Source of the DNA: Skeletonema tropicum
Taxonomy: Eukaryota > Bacillariophyta > Thalassiosirophyceae > Thalassiosirales > Thalassiosiraceae
Assembly: GCA_037178625.1 (NCBI GenBank)
Contig: CM074134.1
Coordinates: 1,922,001-1,986,000 of the forward strand
Direction of reading: 5' to 3'
Length of the DNA stretch: 64,000 bases
Shown in pieces: positions 53,785 through 64,000 of the stretch. Below the pieces are notes generated by a model. The model made no database searches and had not been told where the DNA came from. It saw nothing but the letters and a program-made list of their open reading frames with translations. The position numbers and the translations under genes are program-made. How positions within the stretch are numbered: position 1 is the stretch's first letter; the number at the start of each line of letters is the position of its first letter.

Positions 53785-56700
53785 TTATGAAAACGATATT
53801 CTCTCCATTATGTGCTCATCTTCATCGTCTTGAAAGAGAAATTGTTGCACTAATACGAAAGGCGTCACAATCTCGTCTTTCTCAGCATCGTAATATTCAT
53901 CGTCACCTATTACTTCCGGGTCGACACATCTCTGCTCTGCATTGAGCATGACGTCGTCTATTACATTGCAAACACCGGTGCATGCGTTTGCCTCGAGTGT
54001 TCCGTATTCATCTTTGACAAAATGGGGCACTAGATAGCGAAGTAAAACAGCATCCACCTTCATTTGGCGCAGTCCAAGAGATGAGAAGACGCTGGAACGA
54101 ACGCATTCAACCAACCCAGACAAGGCCACGCGAAGGATACCCGAAATAACGCTGTTGCGAGTGAACTCAAGCTCGTCAAAAGCATGAGGATATACTTGAA
54201 TATTTTCGATGAACATCCTTTCCACATCCATTTTCAAACCACTGGTTGTTCCACTTCCACTTCCGCCAGATAGGCGCTCTCCAAAAACGTTTGCATAGTC
54301 AATTTCATCTGGAAATGAAGGCACGGCAGAAGCGAAGAGATCGCCTCCTATGATTGATATCGCATCCTCACAAGAGGCTTTAATTATATCAAACAACCTC
54401 AAAACGTCCTCGCGTGGTCTCGTTGGAATGGCGTATGGGTCGCGTGCGTCTGCAAATTGGAGCATTCCTGTGCAGAGGTGCGATGCAGCGTGTGATCCTC
54501 GGTCCAAAATATACATCGACAGCACTCGTGAAGAAGCCAACTGAAAGCGTTTAGATAAGATGTGCTCAGCATCAAGGCCGTCTTTCCCCTTACGATGAGG
54601 GTTGATTGTATCACCAAAGAGTGTATTTGCAGATTCAGCGACACGCGCATCCTCTTCCATTGCGGATTGAATGGATTGGTTCAAAGTAGTTGAAATGCTA
54701 CGTTCCGCCAGACGGCACATTTCGCACAGGGCAAGCAAAAAGTGGGAATATCCTTGATCTGAGCATGTATCCAATAGTACAAGGAGCGACGAAAGGACCA
54801 AAACATCCTCGTTTTGCCCACTTGATTCATCATCTCTTTCTAGCCCAGCAATGACTATTTTCTTTTTGGGTTTAGTGTCTTCATCATTTTCTTCTTCTTG
54901 CATTTCCAACAGCACATCGTCGTCCCCGGACGGTTCACATCCAGCAAGTTGTTCCAAGGAAGATGCAAGCCAGATACCGAATAGTCTCGCATTCTTCTGC
55001 ACAGCCAACTTGACAACAGCGGAGTCTACTGGAGCCGCAGTGGTTGTTGCTTGAGACTGCTGCAGCGTAGCCCTGATTAGATCATCAGTCATTTGAAGAC
55101 CATCAGACAGTGCCACGCTAGAAAGTTGAATCATTTCGACAAGCGATAAAGACGGACGCGAATCTTCTTTTTGATCTACTTCGTCTGCCTGAGTTACCTC
55201 CCTCACCAACGGTGTCAAGCACTCTTTCAACACTAATCCTCTCAACTCCGTAAATTTTACAGTGATGCGCAATCTCACCAACATTTCTGCCAATTCAACA
55301 GTCTGATCAACAAGTGCAGAAGCAATGGACAGGTCCATTCCTACTTCAGGCAGAGCTAACCCACTTGCTAGCTCCCGGACAGAGCGGAGAAGATGAGCCA
55401 ACGCCAATGATACTTGGGCAAAATTGGCGTCATCATTTCGCTCCTCTTCCTCTTGTGACTTGCTCTCCTCTATCATGGGTTGACTAAAGGATTCACTTCT
55501 ACGAATCAAGAATTCCTGAACGTTTTCAATGAATGAAGCGAAATTGTTTTCTACAAATGAGCCGATCAACTCACTTCCATTTTTCGACTGGGAAGTATGA
55601 TCATCACCCACCATGATGGGGAAACTGACCCCGTAGAGTGTCGTAGCTTCGAGAAGTCCATCCAAAAACGATATTGGCAACTCAGAGATTATTCCAGTCA
55701 AATTTTCGTCGTTACTTTCTGTCGCTTCTAGGTTGGTGCGCGATGGTGAGTTGGGAGTGACAGAAACAGACCGTCCAGGATCCAGGCGTTCCTTCAAAAA
55801 TTGAGTACATGCCGATAAGGCCAGCGACTGACACTGACTTCGATCCAACCCAGGTGAGAACTCAGTGTCTTGCAACATGAGAAGAGTTCCAGCACACTCA
55901 AATATCTCCGCAATCGAAGAAGGCGGAACAGCCACCGACTGAGAAGATAAAACACTCATTCCACTACTACCATCCGCCTGATGATGACCCCACCAAAGCA
56001 ACTTCTCCTTGAGATCCTTGGCCAGCTCCTGCAATATCTCACCACACTCTGCCTCAATACTTCTCAAACTTTCAAATCCAGCTGAATGTCTCCCCAGAAT
56101 TTCCGTCGCACTCTTGTAGGACTTGACCGCCTTGCGATGTCGTTTTTCGGCAATATCACAACGTAAGGTCTTGGGAAGACAGAGCAATGCATCCAACCTA
56201 GTGAGTAATCGTTGTATCCGTAATTTCTCCGCCACCGCCTCCCTCGATGCACGAAGGAGCTGATCACTCCGTGCACTCGCCTGTGCCACTCGTTCCATCC
56301 CGATGTTCAATCTGTCCAATCCCGACTCCCCCGCAGTTGTAACATTCGTCCCAATACTTTTAATTGCATCCGTCGCATCAATAAATTTGGAGTAATTTTC
56401 ATAAACTAAAGTTTGCATGGTGGAGTCCAAGGTGCGGATATCGAGCGCCAATCGCTCATTGGTTTCGAGGAGCGTGTGTGCCGATGAGTGAGCAATGTGG
56501 GAGAGGGTGTGAGTTTCTGGATTGAAATTGGGTGAGTCTAGATCTGATTTGGTGGCGGTGAATGGTTGAGGAATTTGGGATGGAGAGCGGAATAGAGCAG
56601 TGGAGGAGGGATGTGTGATGCTGGTGGGTATGTCTGAAGTAGGCGAGATGTTGTTACTGTTGTGTTCGCCCCCATTGTCACGCTCCTCTTGATCCATGTA

Positions 56701-56976
56701 ACCAACTTTACCATCCTCAGCATGATCATAATTGCTTCTATTGGGCAATGCAGCCGAAGAATCCGGCAGTGCCTCCCCAGCAGCAGTATTCGATGTTGGT
56801 TCGTCCACAGCCGCAGTAGCAGAGGCACCGTAAAAGCTCTCCAAAAGTTTTTTGCGCACCAATGCCTCTCGAGACAATGCATTTGATTGGCCTCCCCCGG
56901 CTGATGTTAAGAACTCGTCATCGGAATCAGATGAGGAGGAGGAGGATGATGATGCGTCGTCAAAGTCCATTGTCAT
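53785..56976 (-). CDS. VPS51: VPS51 subunit of the GARP/EARP tethering complexes
   Basis: A single exon of 1063 codons. VPS51 with VPS52-54 tethers endosome-derived vesicles at the trans-Golgi network. The N-terminus is acidic and Ser-rich (DDASSSSSSSSDSDDEF); the signature region is at about 150-240: SPNFNPETHTLSHIAHSS, then STMQTLVYENYSKFIDATDA, the strongest family match, followed by helices (QLLRASREAVAEKLRIQRLL). The remainder is helical, as in CATCHR-family tethers, with disordered acidic inserts near 660-720. A C-terminal segment (ISGILRVALSGLVECVRSS, then DAVLLRYLVPHFVKDE) fits the VPS51 tail. It converges with the phosphodiesterase-like gene and diverges from YOS1. Confidence 0.92.
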   Translation of the reverse strand: MTMDFDDASSSSSSSSDSDDEFLTSAGGGQSNALSREALVRKKLLESFYGASATAAVDEPTSNTAAGEALPDSSAALPNRSNYDHAEDGKVGYMDQEERDNGGEHNSNNISPTSDIPTSITHPSSTALFRSPSQIPQPFTATKSDLDSPNFNPETHTLSHIAHSSAHTLLETNERLALDIRTLDSTMQTLVYENYSKFIDATDAIKSIGTNVTTAGESGLDRLNIGMERVAQASARSDQLLRASREAVAEKLRIQRLLTRLDALLCLPKTLRCDIAEKRHRKAVKSYKSATEILGRHSAGFESLRSIEAECGEILQELAKDLKEKLLWWGHHQADGSSGMSVLSSQSVAVPPSSIAEIFECAGTLLMLQDTEFSPGLDRSQCQSLALSACTQFLKERLDPGRSVSVTPNSPSRTNLEATESNDENLTGIISELPISFLDGLLEATTLYGVSFPIMVGDDHTSQSKNGSELIGSFVENNFASFIENVQEFLIRRSESFSQPMIEESKSQEEEERNDDANFAQVSLALAHLLRSVRELASGLALPEVGMDLSIASALVDQTVELAEMLVRLRITVKFTELRGLVLKECLTPLVREVTQADEVDQKEDSRPSLSLVEMIQLSSVALSDGLQMTDDLIRATLQQSQATTTAAPVDSAVVKLAVQKNARLFGIWLASSLEQLAGCEPSGDDDVLLEMQEEENDEDTKPKKKIVIAGLERDDESSGQNEDVLVLSSLLVLLDTCSDQGYSHFLLALCEMCRLAERSISTTLNQSIQSAMEEDARVAESANTLFGDTINPHRKGKDGLDAEHILSKRFQLASSRVLSMYILDRGSHAASHLCTGMLQFADARDPYAIPTRPREDVLRLFDIIKASCEDAISIIGGDLFASAVPSFPDEIDYANVFGERLSGGSGSGTTSGLKMDVERMFIENIQVYPHAFDELEFTRNSVISGILRVALSGLVECVRSSVFSSLGLRQMKVDAVLLRYLVPHFVKDEYGTLEANACTGVCNVIDDVMLNAEQRCVDPEVIGDDEYYDAEKDEIVTPFVLVQQFLFQDDEDEHIMERISFS

Positions 56977-57319
56977 ATCGGTCGGCTATAGGAGATAGTA
57001 GCGATATTCACTTGCCATGCAGATCATGATCATGATCTTTTGAAGTGACTTTTGGCAGCCGATAAAAAAGAGAATGAGTGCTTCACGGTTTTCAGTTTTC
57101 GGTTTTCATTTCTCCTTCGTTTCATTTTTTTTCATTTCTGTTGCTTGGTGCTTGGCGTTGCGGCGTTGCGCTACTACTTACTTATTGCTAGACAGGTGCT
57201 GCCAATAAGCTGGGGCGTCGGATTGATTCAGACGAAAGAGGCGATTGAGATTCTTGCGGCGTTGGCGTTGCTCTGGATGGTTTAAACTGAGTACTCACTG
57301 TAGGTAGCTCACGAACACG
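56977..57319. promoter_or_regulatory. Divergent intergenic region, VPS51 and YOS1
   Basis: 343 bp between two start codons of ER-Golgi trafficking genes. It has a T-rich stretch (TTTCATTTTTTTTCATTTCT near 57120). Both promoters must be here; co-expression is plausible but unproven. Confidence 0.5.
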
Positions 57320-57780
57320 ATGGGATTTTCACTATGGAATATCTTCAAGGTAAGTTGCTTGCATCTTCTCATATCAATGGCACAATTGGCTGAAGCGAAT
57401 ATGTATAGGCCGCTATTGCTCCTTCGCTACAATCATATCTCATCCATACTGCGCCAATGAAAATCTGTTTTGCATTATTATTTGATGTGATACACACTCA
57501 TCATTTTCTGACAATGGAACAAAATATTACCATCATGATCTACAACTACACAACATAGGCTGGTCTCCTATTCACCAACGCAATAATGATACTTCATCGC
57601 AAAAGATTCCTATCGAAATATGGTCTAGATGATGTCAATAATATGGGATGCGATCCATCTGAAAGACCGTTTCAGGTACAGGCAATTGGGTTGTTACAGG
57701 CGGTGCACTATCTCAAAATACCGGTCATTATTGCAAATGTGGTTGCTATGGTGTTTGAGTTGCTGCTGGGAGGAGGATAA
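57320..57780 (+). CDS. YOS1: YOS1/IER3IP1-family ER-Golgi protein
   Basis: Exons 57320-57349 (ten codons) and 57559-57780, with a 209-bp GTAAGT...TAG intron in phase 0, give 83 residues; the human protein has 82. Yos1/IER3IP1 are small two-helix membrane proteins of the ER and early Golgi, working with Yip1/Yif1 in COPII vesicle transport. The sequence shows MGFSLWNIFKAGLLFTNAIM (first helix), the conserved LHRKRFLSKYG, and a second helix LKIPVIIANVVAMVFELLLG. The match to family length and layout makes the small first exon convincing. Confidence 0.93.
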
Positions 57781-57985
57781 ATAATGATGGTATCGAAATA
57801 ATTTTGCGAGGAAAAGGAATGGGTTTATTTTTACACGTCATTGATTATTATTTGAACGATATTATAACAATCAAGAATCTACACAAAAAGAAAGTGGCCA
57901 TCTCGCTCTTAACGTATTTCATTCCCAATAATCAATAACGTTTGACCACACCCGACATAAAAACCAGAAAAGATAACAACAACAC

Positions 57986-59290
57986 TCAAAGGAATGGTAT
58001 ACCGACAATCGTTCTAGATGAATATTCATCATAGGCACTTCCAAAGTGATGCCGCAGAGTGCGTTCTTCAAACGGTATGCGATAGTGAAAGAACTTCCAA
58101 GCTGCCAATGCATACACGACTGTCGAGAAGTAATTGCACAGTATCATTTGCGTCCCAATTGACCAATAGTAGAATCCAAAGTAGGAAGGATGCCGTAATA
58201 TGCTGTATCTGCGTTGATATATTGGATTGTTGAACCAAAGACGCGGAACAATGAGAACATTGACAAATGCACATTCTTCATCTCATGCATTCAAAATGAC
58301 AGCACTTACATTCCCTTCGTCACCAGTTCATGATTGTCCTTCTTATCTCGTTGAATGTAATGATTAAAACTTTCCCCACACGTCACCATTGCCAATGTTC
58401 GACAGGTCTGTCCCAACGTCACGAGTAAGATTCCAACATGAAACAGCAAATCACTGTTTTTATGTGGAAAGAAGATTATTCGGATTGCAAATTCAATCCA
58501 TGATATCTGTGGAGCCAAACGTCGTTGCATCATGTTGTGTGTGTACATATTATATGTGGGGCGAAAGTTTGTCATTGATGTGATGATTAGTAATGACGCA
58601 TTGAAGTGTGATATATCTAGAAAGCAAGCAGCATTTCCCATTCGTTCGTCTTGAACCAACATCAACACATACATGCACTTAACGACACACCTCTAACACA
58701 AAAAAAACTCACCAAAGCTGCAGCCGTATACGCTTTCGACTGATTGATCATAAAAGAGTCCGATGTTGTCACCGATGGGTTGTAAATGCAAGTCGAAAAG
58801 TATTCTCCCAAATGAAATAGACACAAAAATATAGAATATACTGTCCATTGTAGTGTCATTTGTAGTGTATTGGAAGAATCGATTGACAAGAACAGGTGTA
58901 GCAGAGATTGTATTGTTGTCGAAGAAGTAGTTTCGGGAGGAGGAATGACAATCAGACCCAGTTGCACAAGCTTGACGAGGAGAAATAGTACAATGTTGGC
59001 ACCGAGATGCATTCCAAGACATGTGGCAAGTACTGCTATCCGACCAATACCCTGGATAGAAGATAAATATGAAATAAGATAGGAGTAGATACAACGTGAG
59101 CGTCAAAGGATACTAAAAGTACATATATATACATCAGAGGATAGGACACAAAAAATGAAATGTATTAGCATCGTACTTGTTCATCCTCGAAATGATGATA
59201 CCCCTTCCCCTTCCATCGTTCAAACGACAGAATAGATTGTATCGATGAGAGCCGATTGGCCAGAAGCATCAATGGCCGGAAGTGCGGCAT
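57986..59290 (-). CDS. ICMT: Isoprenylcysteine carboxyl methyltransferase
   Basis: Four exons, 59290-59177, 59051-58713, 58506-58310 and 58208-57986, with introns of 125, 206 and 101 bp, give 290 residues (human ICMT 284). The ER-membrane enzyme methylates the C-terminal prenylcysteine of CaaX proteins such as Ras and lamins. Exon 2 starts with membrane helices (GANIVLFLLVKLVQLGLIVI) and holds the family block LFHLGEYFSTCIYNPS and SFMINQSKAYTAAAL; exon 3 continues with ISWIEFAIRIIFFPH and GESFNHYIQRDKKDNHELVT; the join into exon 4 makes GIYSILRHPSYFGFYYWSIG, the RHPSY-x-G-x-x-x-W catalytic signature, followed by EERTLRHHFGSAYDEY and ending GIPFL. All junctions are GT-AG and keep the frame. 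The first exon (MPHFRPLMLLANRLSSIQSI) is less conserved and the least certain part. Confidence 0.94.
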
Positions 59291-59644
59291 GTCGGGTGGT
59301 GCTGAGCTTGTAGGTATTAGTTTCTGTTCGTTGCTGCTAGAGTAGGAGCTGATATTGGCGCTTTAATTGGCGCGAAGCATCTTTGTGGCGGGTGGCGGCA
59401 GTCGGCAGTGTGAAAAGTGGCGGGCCGGCGCTTTCTTTGCTTTCTCATTCAAATTTCACCATGTCATGTGCACATAAGTACCGCGTGCACCATGCGGTAA
59501 GCTAAGGCCCATACTGCTCAATCAACGCATTAGTCTTCATTCAAATCTCAGCAGGTGGAGAAGCGGTAGTTTCGTCGGCAGCCTGTAGAGATTCAGAGGC
59601 CAGCCTGCCAGCCTTCGTTGAAGGTTCAAAGTAAATTTATCGTG
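59291..59644. promoter_or_regulatory. Divergent intergenic region, ICMT and the coiled-coil gene
   Basis: 354 bp between divergent starts; GC-rich around 59380-59440. No supported ORF or repeat. Confidence 0.45.
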
Positions 59645-62600
59645 ATGTCTGCCAATGCTGTACCATCTTCAATGTTACGGCCACACTCTCGTGAACAGAT
59701 GCCTCCGCCACCGTCTCGCCGCAACGTAATACCTCAGGCACCTGTAGCAGCCATGGCTTCGCCTTCATCGACTAGAGGTAGACAGCACACGGGTAAAAGT
59801 GAGGGGCCATTTCCGAGCCTAGATCGGTTTGTTATGGTTGATGAGAATGATGATGACATGCACCATAATGGCACACCTTCAATTGATCAGCACCAGTCAC
59901 TACTCAACACCACTGCCGATACTGATATCATTTTGGCAGCTTGGAAGAAGGAGCGAGAAGAGCAGCAACAACTACAGCGTCACAATAGCCAGCATTCCGT
60001 ATGTACAAGCCCGTCAAGCAATGTCCAAGATCGGCAGGTTACATTTAATGGCTTGTCTGTCTTGACAACAGACGAAGACGATGATATAGACTCGCCATCA
60101 AAATTGAGACCATTGGTTACAACTACAGCGGCAGCAGCAGAAAATACACATCTTTCATCTTTTGACGCAGACGAATCCATCATTTCTCACGCCTCTGATT
60201 TCATGCCAACTTCTACCATCATTACTTCGCACCATGCCTCTGATTTCACTGCGGGTCCGATAGGTAGGATGCCACCGTTGGTCACGCCACGTATAGCTCA
60301 ACAGCAACAACAGGAACAGCAGCCTCAGCGGAGTAATTCAGTTGATGTGGGTAGCTTTTTGAACCGGCCAATGAATCCGCACAGTAGTAACTTCAGCATA
60401 CAATCCTCCACAACTTGTGGTGACGATCAATCGTCATCGCACACTAGTCCACCCTCGTTTACTAAAAGACGCAACATTACTGCTACTCCTACCACTGTAA
60501 TCAATCACAACAAAGCTCTTCAGCAAAGAGATGAAACAATTCAAAGACTAATGTTAGAACTTGACCAGTGGAAAAAGCAACATGAATCACTTTCACAGAT
60601 GCAACAAGAACATGAACAATTGATTGATAATATACGACGATGCTCGGAAGAAATAGACGATAATACAAATCAAAATGAGCAGTTGGTCAATGAAATCAGT
60701 ACACGAATAGAGGAGCTATCATCACTACAAGACGACATCAACTTTGCCAAGACGGAAAAAGAACAGCTCGAGATAGAACACGAGGAGAAGACTCAAAGTT
60801 TGGAACAGATGTCATCGAGACTTCGTGAGGTACGTGCGGATCTTGATAAGGTCTGTGAAGAACGCGATGAGGCAAAAAAGACATTGCAATCGACGAAAGC
60901 CAATTGTGATAAACTGACGAGGGAAGCACAAAGTAGACGCGATGAGGCAACGAAGACATTGCAATCGACGAAAGCCAATTGTGATAAACTGACGAGGGAA
61001 GCACAAAGTAGACGCGATGAGGCAACAAAGACATTGCAATCGACGAAAGCCAATTGTGATAAACTGACGAGGGAAGCACAAAGTAAACGCGATGAGGCAA
61101 CAAAGACATGGCAATCGACGAAAGCTAGTTGTGATAAACTCACAAGGGAAGCACAAAGTAAACGCGATGAGGCAACAAAGACATTACAATCGACGAAAGC
61201 CAATTGTGATAAACTCACGAGGGAAGCACAAAGTAGAATGGACGAATGTCACGCAAGAGAAGAAGAACTGAAGAAGCAAATTGCCCAATCAGAACTTTTG
61301 GCCGAGGAACTATCCTCTGAAGCGGAGCAGCTGCAGCGAGATCGTGAGGCTCTTGACGTTGAACGGACCGAGTTGAGCAAAAGAGAAGAACAGATTGTTC
61401 GTGATAAAAACCGCCTAGCTGAGGAAGTAAAATCTACTTCTCGTCAATTGCAACAGCGTGAACTTGAACTACAAAAGAAGGAAAAAATGCTAAATGATGA
61501 AAGCAGTCGAATCTCACTAGTCAAAGCCAATCTACTCTCTGTCCAATCGGCACAATCGGACTCGGCCGCAAGGATAAAGAAGGAGGAAGAAAAGTTGGAA
61601 AGTTACGCAGAAACTTTGAAGCACCAAGCGGGAGTAATTGCCAAACGGGAGAAGTCATGTACCGAAATGGAAGAATTTGTTGAATCTAAGATGTCTACCC
61701 TTTCCACGAATGAAAAGGCACTTGCTGCAAAAACGAAGTCTATTGTGGAAAGGGAGGAGATGTGTTCAAGCCTTGAATCTCGTATTGCTGACAGAGAAAG
61801 AAACCTATCGGAACTCCATGATGCCATAACAAAACGAGAAACTGCGTGTTCTAAACGTGAGGAAGAAATTGCAGACGCGTCGAAGTCACTCAAAGATGAA
61901 GAGAAGGCCGCTGCGGATAAAGAGAAGGAGTTGGCGGAGACTGCAGATGAACTATCCAGACGGCTGGAAGCTTGTATCAAGAGGGAGGAGGATATATCCC
62001 AAAGAGAAGACAATATTTCGAGTCGAGAGGAATCTTGCACTACACTTCAAAATCAAGTGAAGGAATCTTTCGATGCGCTAAAAGAAAGGGAACGTATCTG
62101 CGACAATGAGTTGAACGAAGCCAAGCTTAGAATAGATGGGTTCATTGAACGTGAGGCTAATTGTACGAAGAGGGAAGAAGAGCTTGCCCAACAAGCCGAC
62201 GCAATGCTTGAAAAAGAGAGGCTATTAGCAACAGAACGAGGAGAAATGGACCAGATCAAAGCAGATCTTCAACGAGATATGCAACGAGCTGAATCATCGA
62301 TCCAAGAAGAAAATCAAAAGCTTCAAGACCGAGCCGATGCGAATAATCGAAGAAGTCTGCAGCTTGATGAAAAAGAGCGATCATTATCTACTGCTGAGAA
62401 TGAAATCAATATACTCATGGCGCAACTAGAAAAGAAACAGTCAAGCATTGATTCCAAGCAGTCAAAAATGCTGGAAGATAAACTGCAACTGGAGAAGAAG
62501 ACTAAATCGCTTCGTGACTTGGAAGAATCTGTGAAGGTAAAAGAAAAATCTCTGTCTGAACAAGCAGACGAAGTGGCCGGTAACATTGCGCAACTTACCA

Positions 62601-63931
62601 AGAGGGAAACAGAACTCAAGTCCCGTGAGTCTCAATTAACCGAAACATCGAAAAGAACCGATGCCAGCATTCGGCAGCGAGAAGAGAGCTTGGCTGTGTT
62701 TGAGGCATCGCTGAAGAAGAAGGAAGATGAACTTCATAAAATGTCATCTCAGATTTCTGCAAAAGCAGTTGAAGAAGAACAGCGTTTAACTATGTTACGT
62801 GGGGAGTGCAATGGAGAGTCTCAAAAGTTACTTACTTTGAAGGAAGAAGCAATTCAAATAAAAGACTCGGTCACTTCGAAATTAGTCGATGCACAAGCGA
62901 AGCTGAGTAGCATCCTTCACGATGTGGAGCGCCAGGAAAGTGTGCTTAGCGGAGTGATGTCCCGAATAGAACAAGAATGTACCGAAGAAGAAGAGCTGAA
63001 GCGGCGGAAGGAGCTTCTCGGAAGTGAGGTGAGTAGGAATCTGATCACATGAATTGCCTGTTAGTTGTTTCCCACATTCAACCTAACTCTGTCGTGATGT
63101 TGTGCCTTTTGCCATGATATTTATTTGCAGATCAAGTCATTAGAACAGAAAGTCGTAGCCTCTAGGAAAGCCTTAGCAAAGCTATGCAGCACCATGGAGG
63201 AAATAGGCGACAAGCACTTTGGTTCGTTGGATCATGCCTCGCATGAATTGTCCAAGCGTCAGAAACAAGTAGAAGACCTCGTGTCACGCATAGAGGACTT
63301 CCAAGACCAACTCGCATCCTGGACTCAGGAGAAACGTCTATTAGAGAGTCAAAAATCTGAGCTCGAATCTCAGATTGAAACTATGGAGAGTGGACTCGAC
63401 AACAAGAGCATTCGTATTGACGAGCAGGCGAAGAAACTGAAAAGTCTCATGAATGCGATCACTCTCCAAGACTCGAAACTGCGGAAGAAGCATGAATTTA
63501 TAGAGGAAAAAGCTGCAGAGCTGGCATTAAATGAACAAATGATTCAGGAGGAATATAAAAAGAATAGCAAAATGTACCAACTGGTCCAGGATGAACGCCA
63601 TGCCGTCGAAGCTCTCAAGGAACAAATGGAGAGCACCCTAGAACAGCAAGAATTGAAAGAGGAGGAAATCCTTCGAAATGAAGAGCGATTAGTTCAGATG
63701 GAAGCAAAATTAAATCAAAGACAAGAGGAGACAAAGATAGGTCAGCAGCGGATGAAAGATCTGGCAGTTCAACTGAAGACGCGTTCGGATGAAATTACCA
63801 GACAGCGTCTGCAACTTGAAGAACGCATTCGGAAATGCAGCGACTATGAAAAAAAATTGATATCATGGGAGAAACAGCTTGATGAAATGTCTAGCATCTT
63901 TCAATCGAAGGAGGGCAACTCGAGCCCATGA
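59645..63931 (+). CDS. Long coiled-coil protein with 25-residue repeats
   Basis: Exons 59645-63028 and 63131-63931 (102-bp intron, phase 0) give 1394 residues. The ATG at 59645 is taken because the upstream frame has no other ATG. The first ~290 residues are disordered, rich in Ser, Pro and Gln (MPPPPSRRNVIPQAP; QQQQQEQQPQ). From about 295 to the end the chain is almost continuous heptad-type coiled coil, dense in Glu, Lys, Gln and Leu, with repeated Lys-Arg-Glu punctuation (e.g. SKREEQIVRD, KRETACSKREEEI). Five 25-residue repeats of the form RDEATKTLQSTKANCDKLTR lie at about 407-531. There is no motor, kinase, GRIP or membrane segment. It could be a golgin-like tether, a centriole/basal-body or a nuclear-matrix protein; the sequence does not decide. 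Confidence 0.85.
60863..61237 (+). repeat. Five tandem 75-bp repeats inside the coiled-coil gene
   Basis: Unit boundaries at 60863, 60938, 61013, 61088 and 61163, each starting CGCGATGAGGCAA and holding CAATCGACGAAAGC. Units differ at only a few bases, e.g. TGGCAATCGACGAAAGCTAG in the fourth. Being a multiple of three they keep the frame and add 25 residues each. They also leave all antisense frames open, which explains spurious minus-strand frames here. Confidence 0.97.
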
Positions 63932-64000
63932 TTGTAATGTGTGATAAGTAGCTTTATATATATTTTGATGTGAGTGTTGTTAGTCAGTAGATAAGTTGAC

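Noticed and set aside
60738..61218. Three overlapping minus-strand frames with repeated peptides
   Set aside because: Antisense shadows of the five 75-bp repeats of the coiled-coil gene.

Overview
The window looks like nuclear DNA of a diatom, probably a centric, Thalassiosira-like species; this is an inference from gene content, not from a database match. Genes lie close together on both strands, mostly in divergent or convergent pairs. Introns are few and short (about 78-220 bp, GT-AG). Several proteins start with a signal peptide followed by a stretch of plastid-transit type (a Phe right after the predicted cleavage site in the SufA-like protein, a similar layout in the RsuA-type pseudouridine synthase). 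The gene set is a eukaryotic alga's: PEP carboxylase, cullin, kinesin, MRG protein, JmjC protein, NUP50, VPS51, YOS1, ICMT and PPR protein.

Layout. 1-5 kb: PEP carboxylase (3' end outside the window) diverges from a two-domain fusion of S-formylglutathione hydrolase and S-(hydroxymethyl)glutathione dehydrogenase, i.e. both enzymes of glutathione-dependent formaldehyde oxidation in one chain. 5-8 kb: a secreted cysteine-repeat protein, a ~188-bp tandem satellite that cuts into the end of an acidic gene, and a small unknown gene. 8-18 kb: an endonuclease/exonuclease/phosphatase-fold protein, an RsuA-type pseudouridine synthase, cullin-1, a divergent ubiquitin/NEDD8-like protein with a 6-nt first coding exon, an MRG chromatin protein and a plastid SufA-like protein. 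18-26 kb: thymidine phosphorylase, an unknown probable organelle protein, and a three-exon membrane-anchored SGNH-type protein, then 2.3 kb without a clear gene. 26-38 kb: kinesin-4, PPR protein, JMJD5-like JmjC protein, a VASt-domain membrane protein, NUP50, and a recent ~1.09-kb duplication that makes a truncated second copy of the VASt gene.

38.4-49.5 kb is gene-poor: direct and inverted repeats, the ~185-bp satellite family again in the opposite orientation, a decayed ankyrin gene, and one two-exon gene of unknown function. 49.5-64 kb is gene-dense again: a long metallo-beta-lactamase / cyclic-nucleotide-binding protein resembling the Dictyostelium GbpA/GbpB phosphodiesterases, VPS51, YOS1/IER3IP1, isoprenylcysteine carboxyl methyltransferase (four exons), and a 1394-residue coiled-coil protein with five near-identical 75-bp repeats. 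Four consecutive genes here (VPS51, YOS1, ICMT and perhaps the coiled-coil protein) concern the ER-Golgi system.

The observations most worth following are the formaldehyde-pathway fusion, the ubiquitin-like gene beside cullin-1, the VASt-gene duplication that also supplies the stop codon of NUP50, the shared satellite, the 15-residue cysteine-repeat protein, and the phosphodiesterase whose second nucleotide-binding domain is split by an insertion. No tRNA, rRNA or CRISPR was seen.
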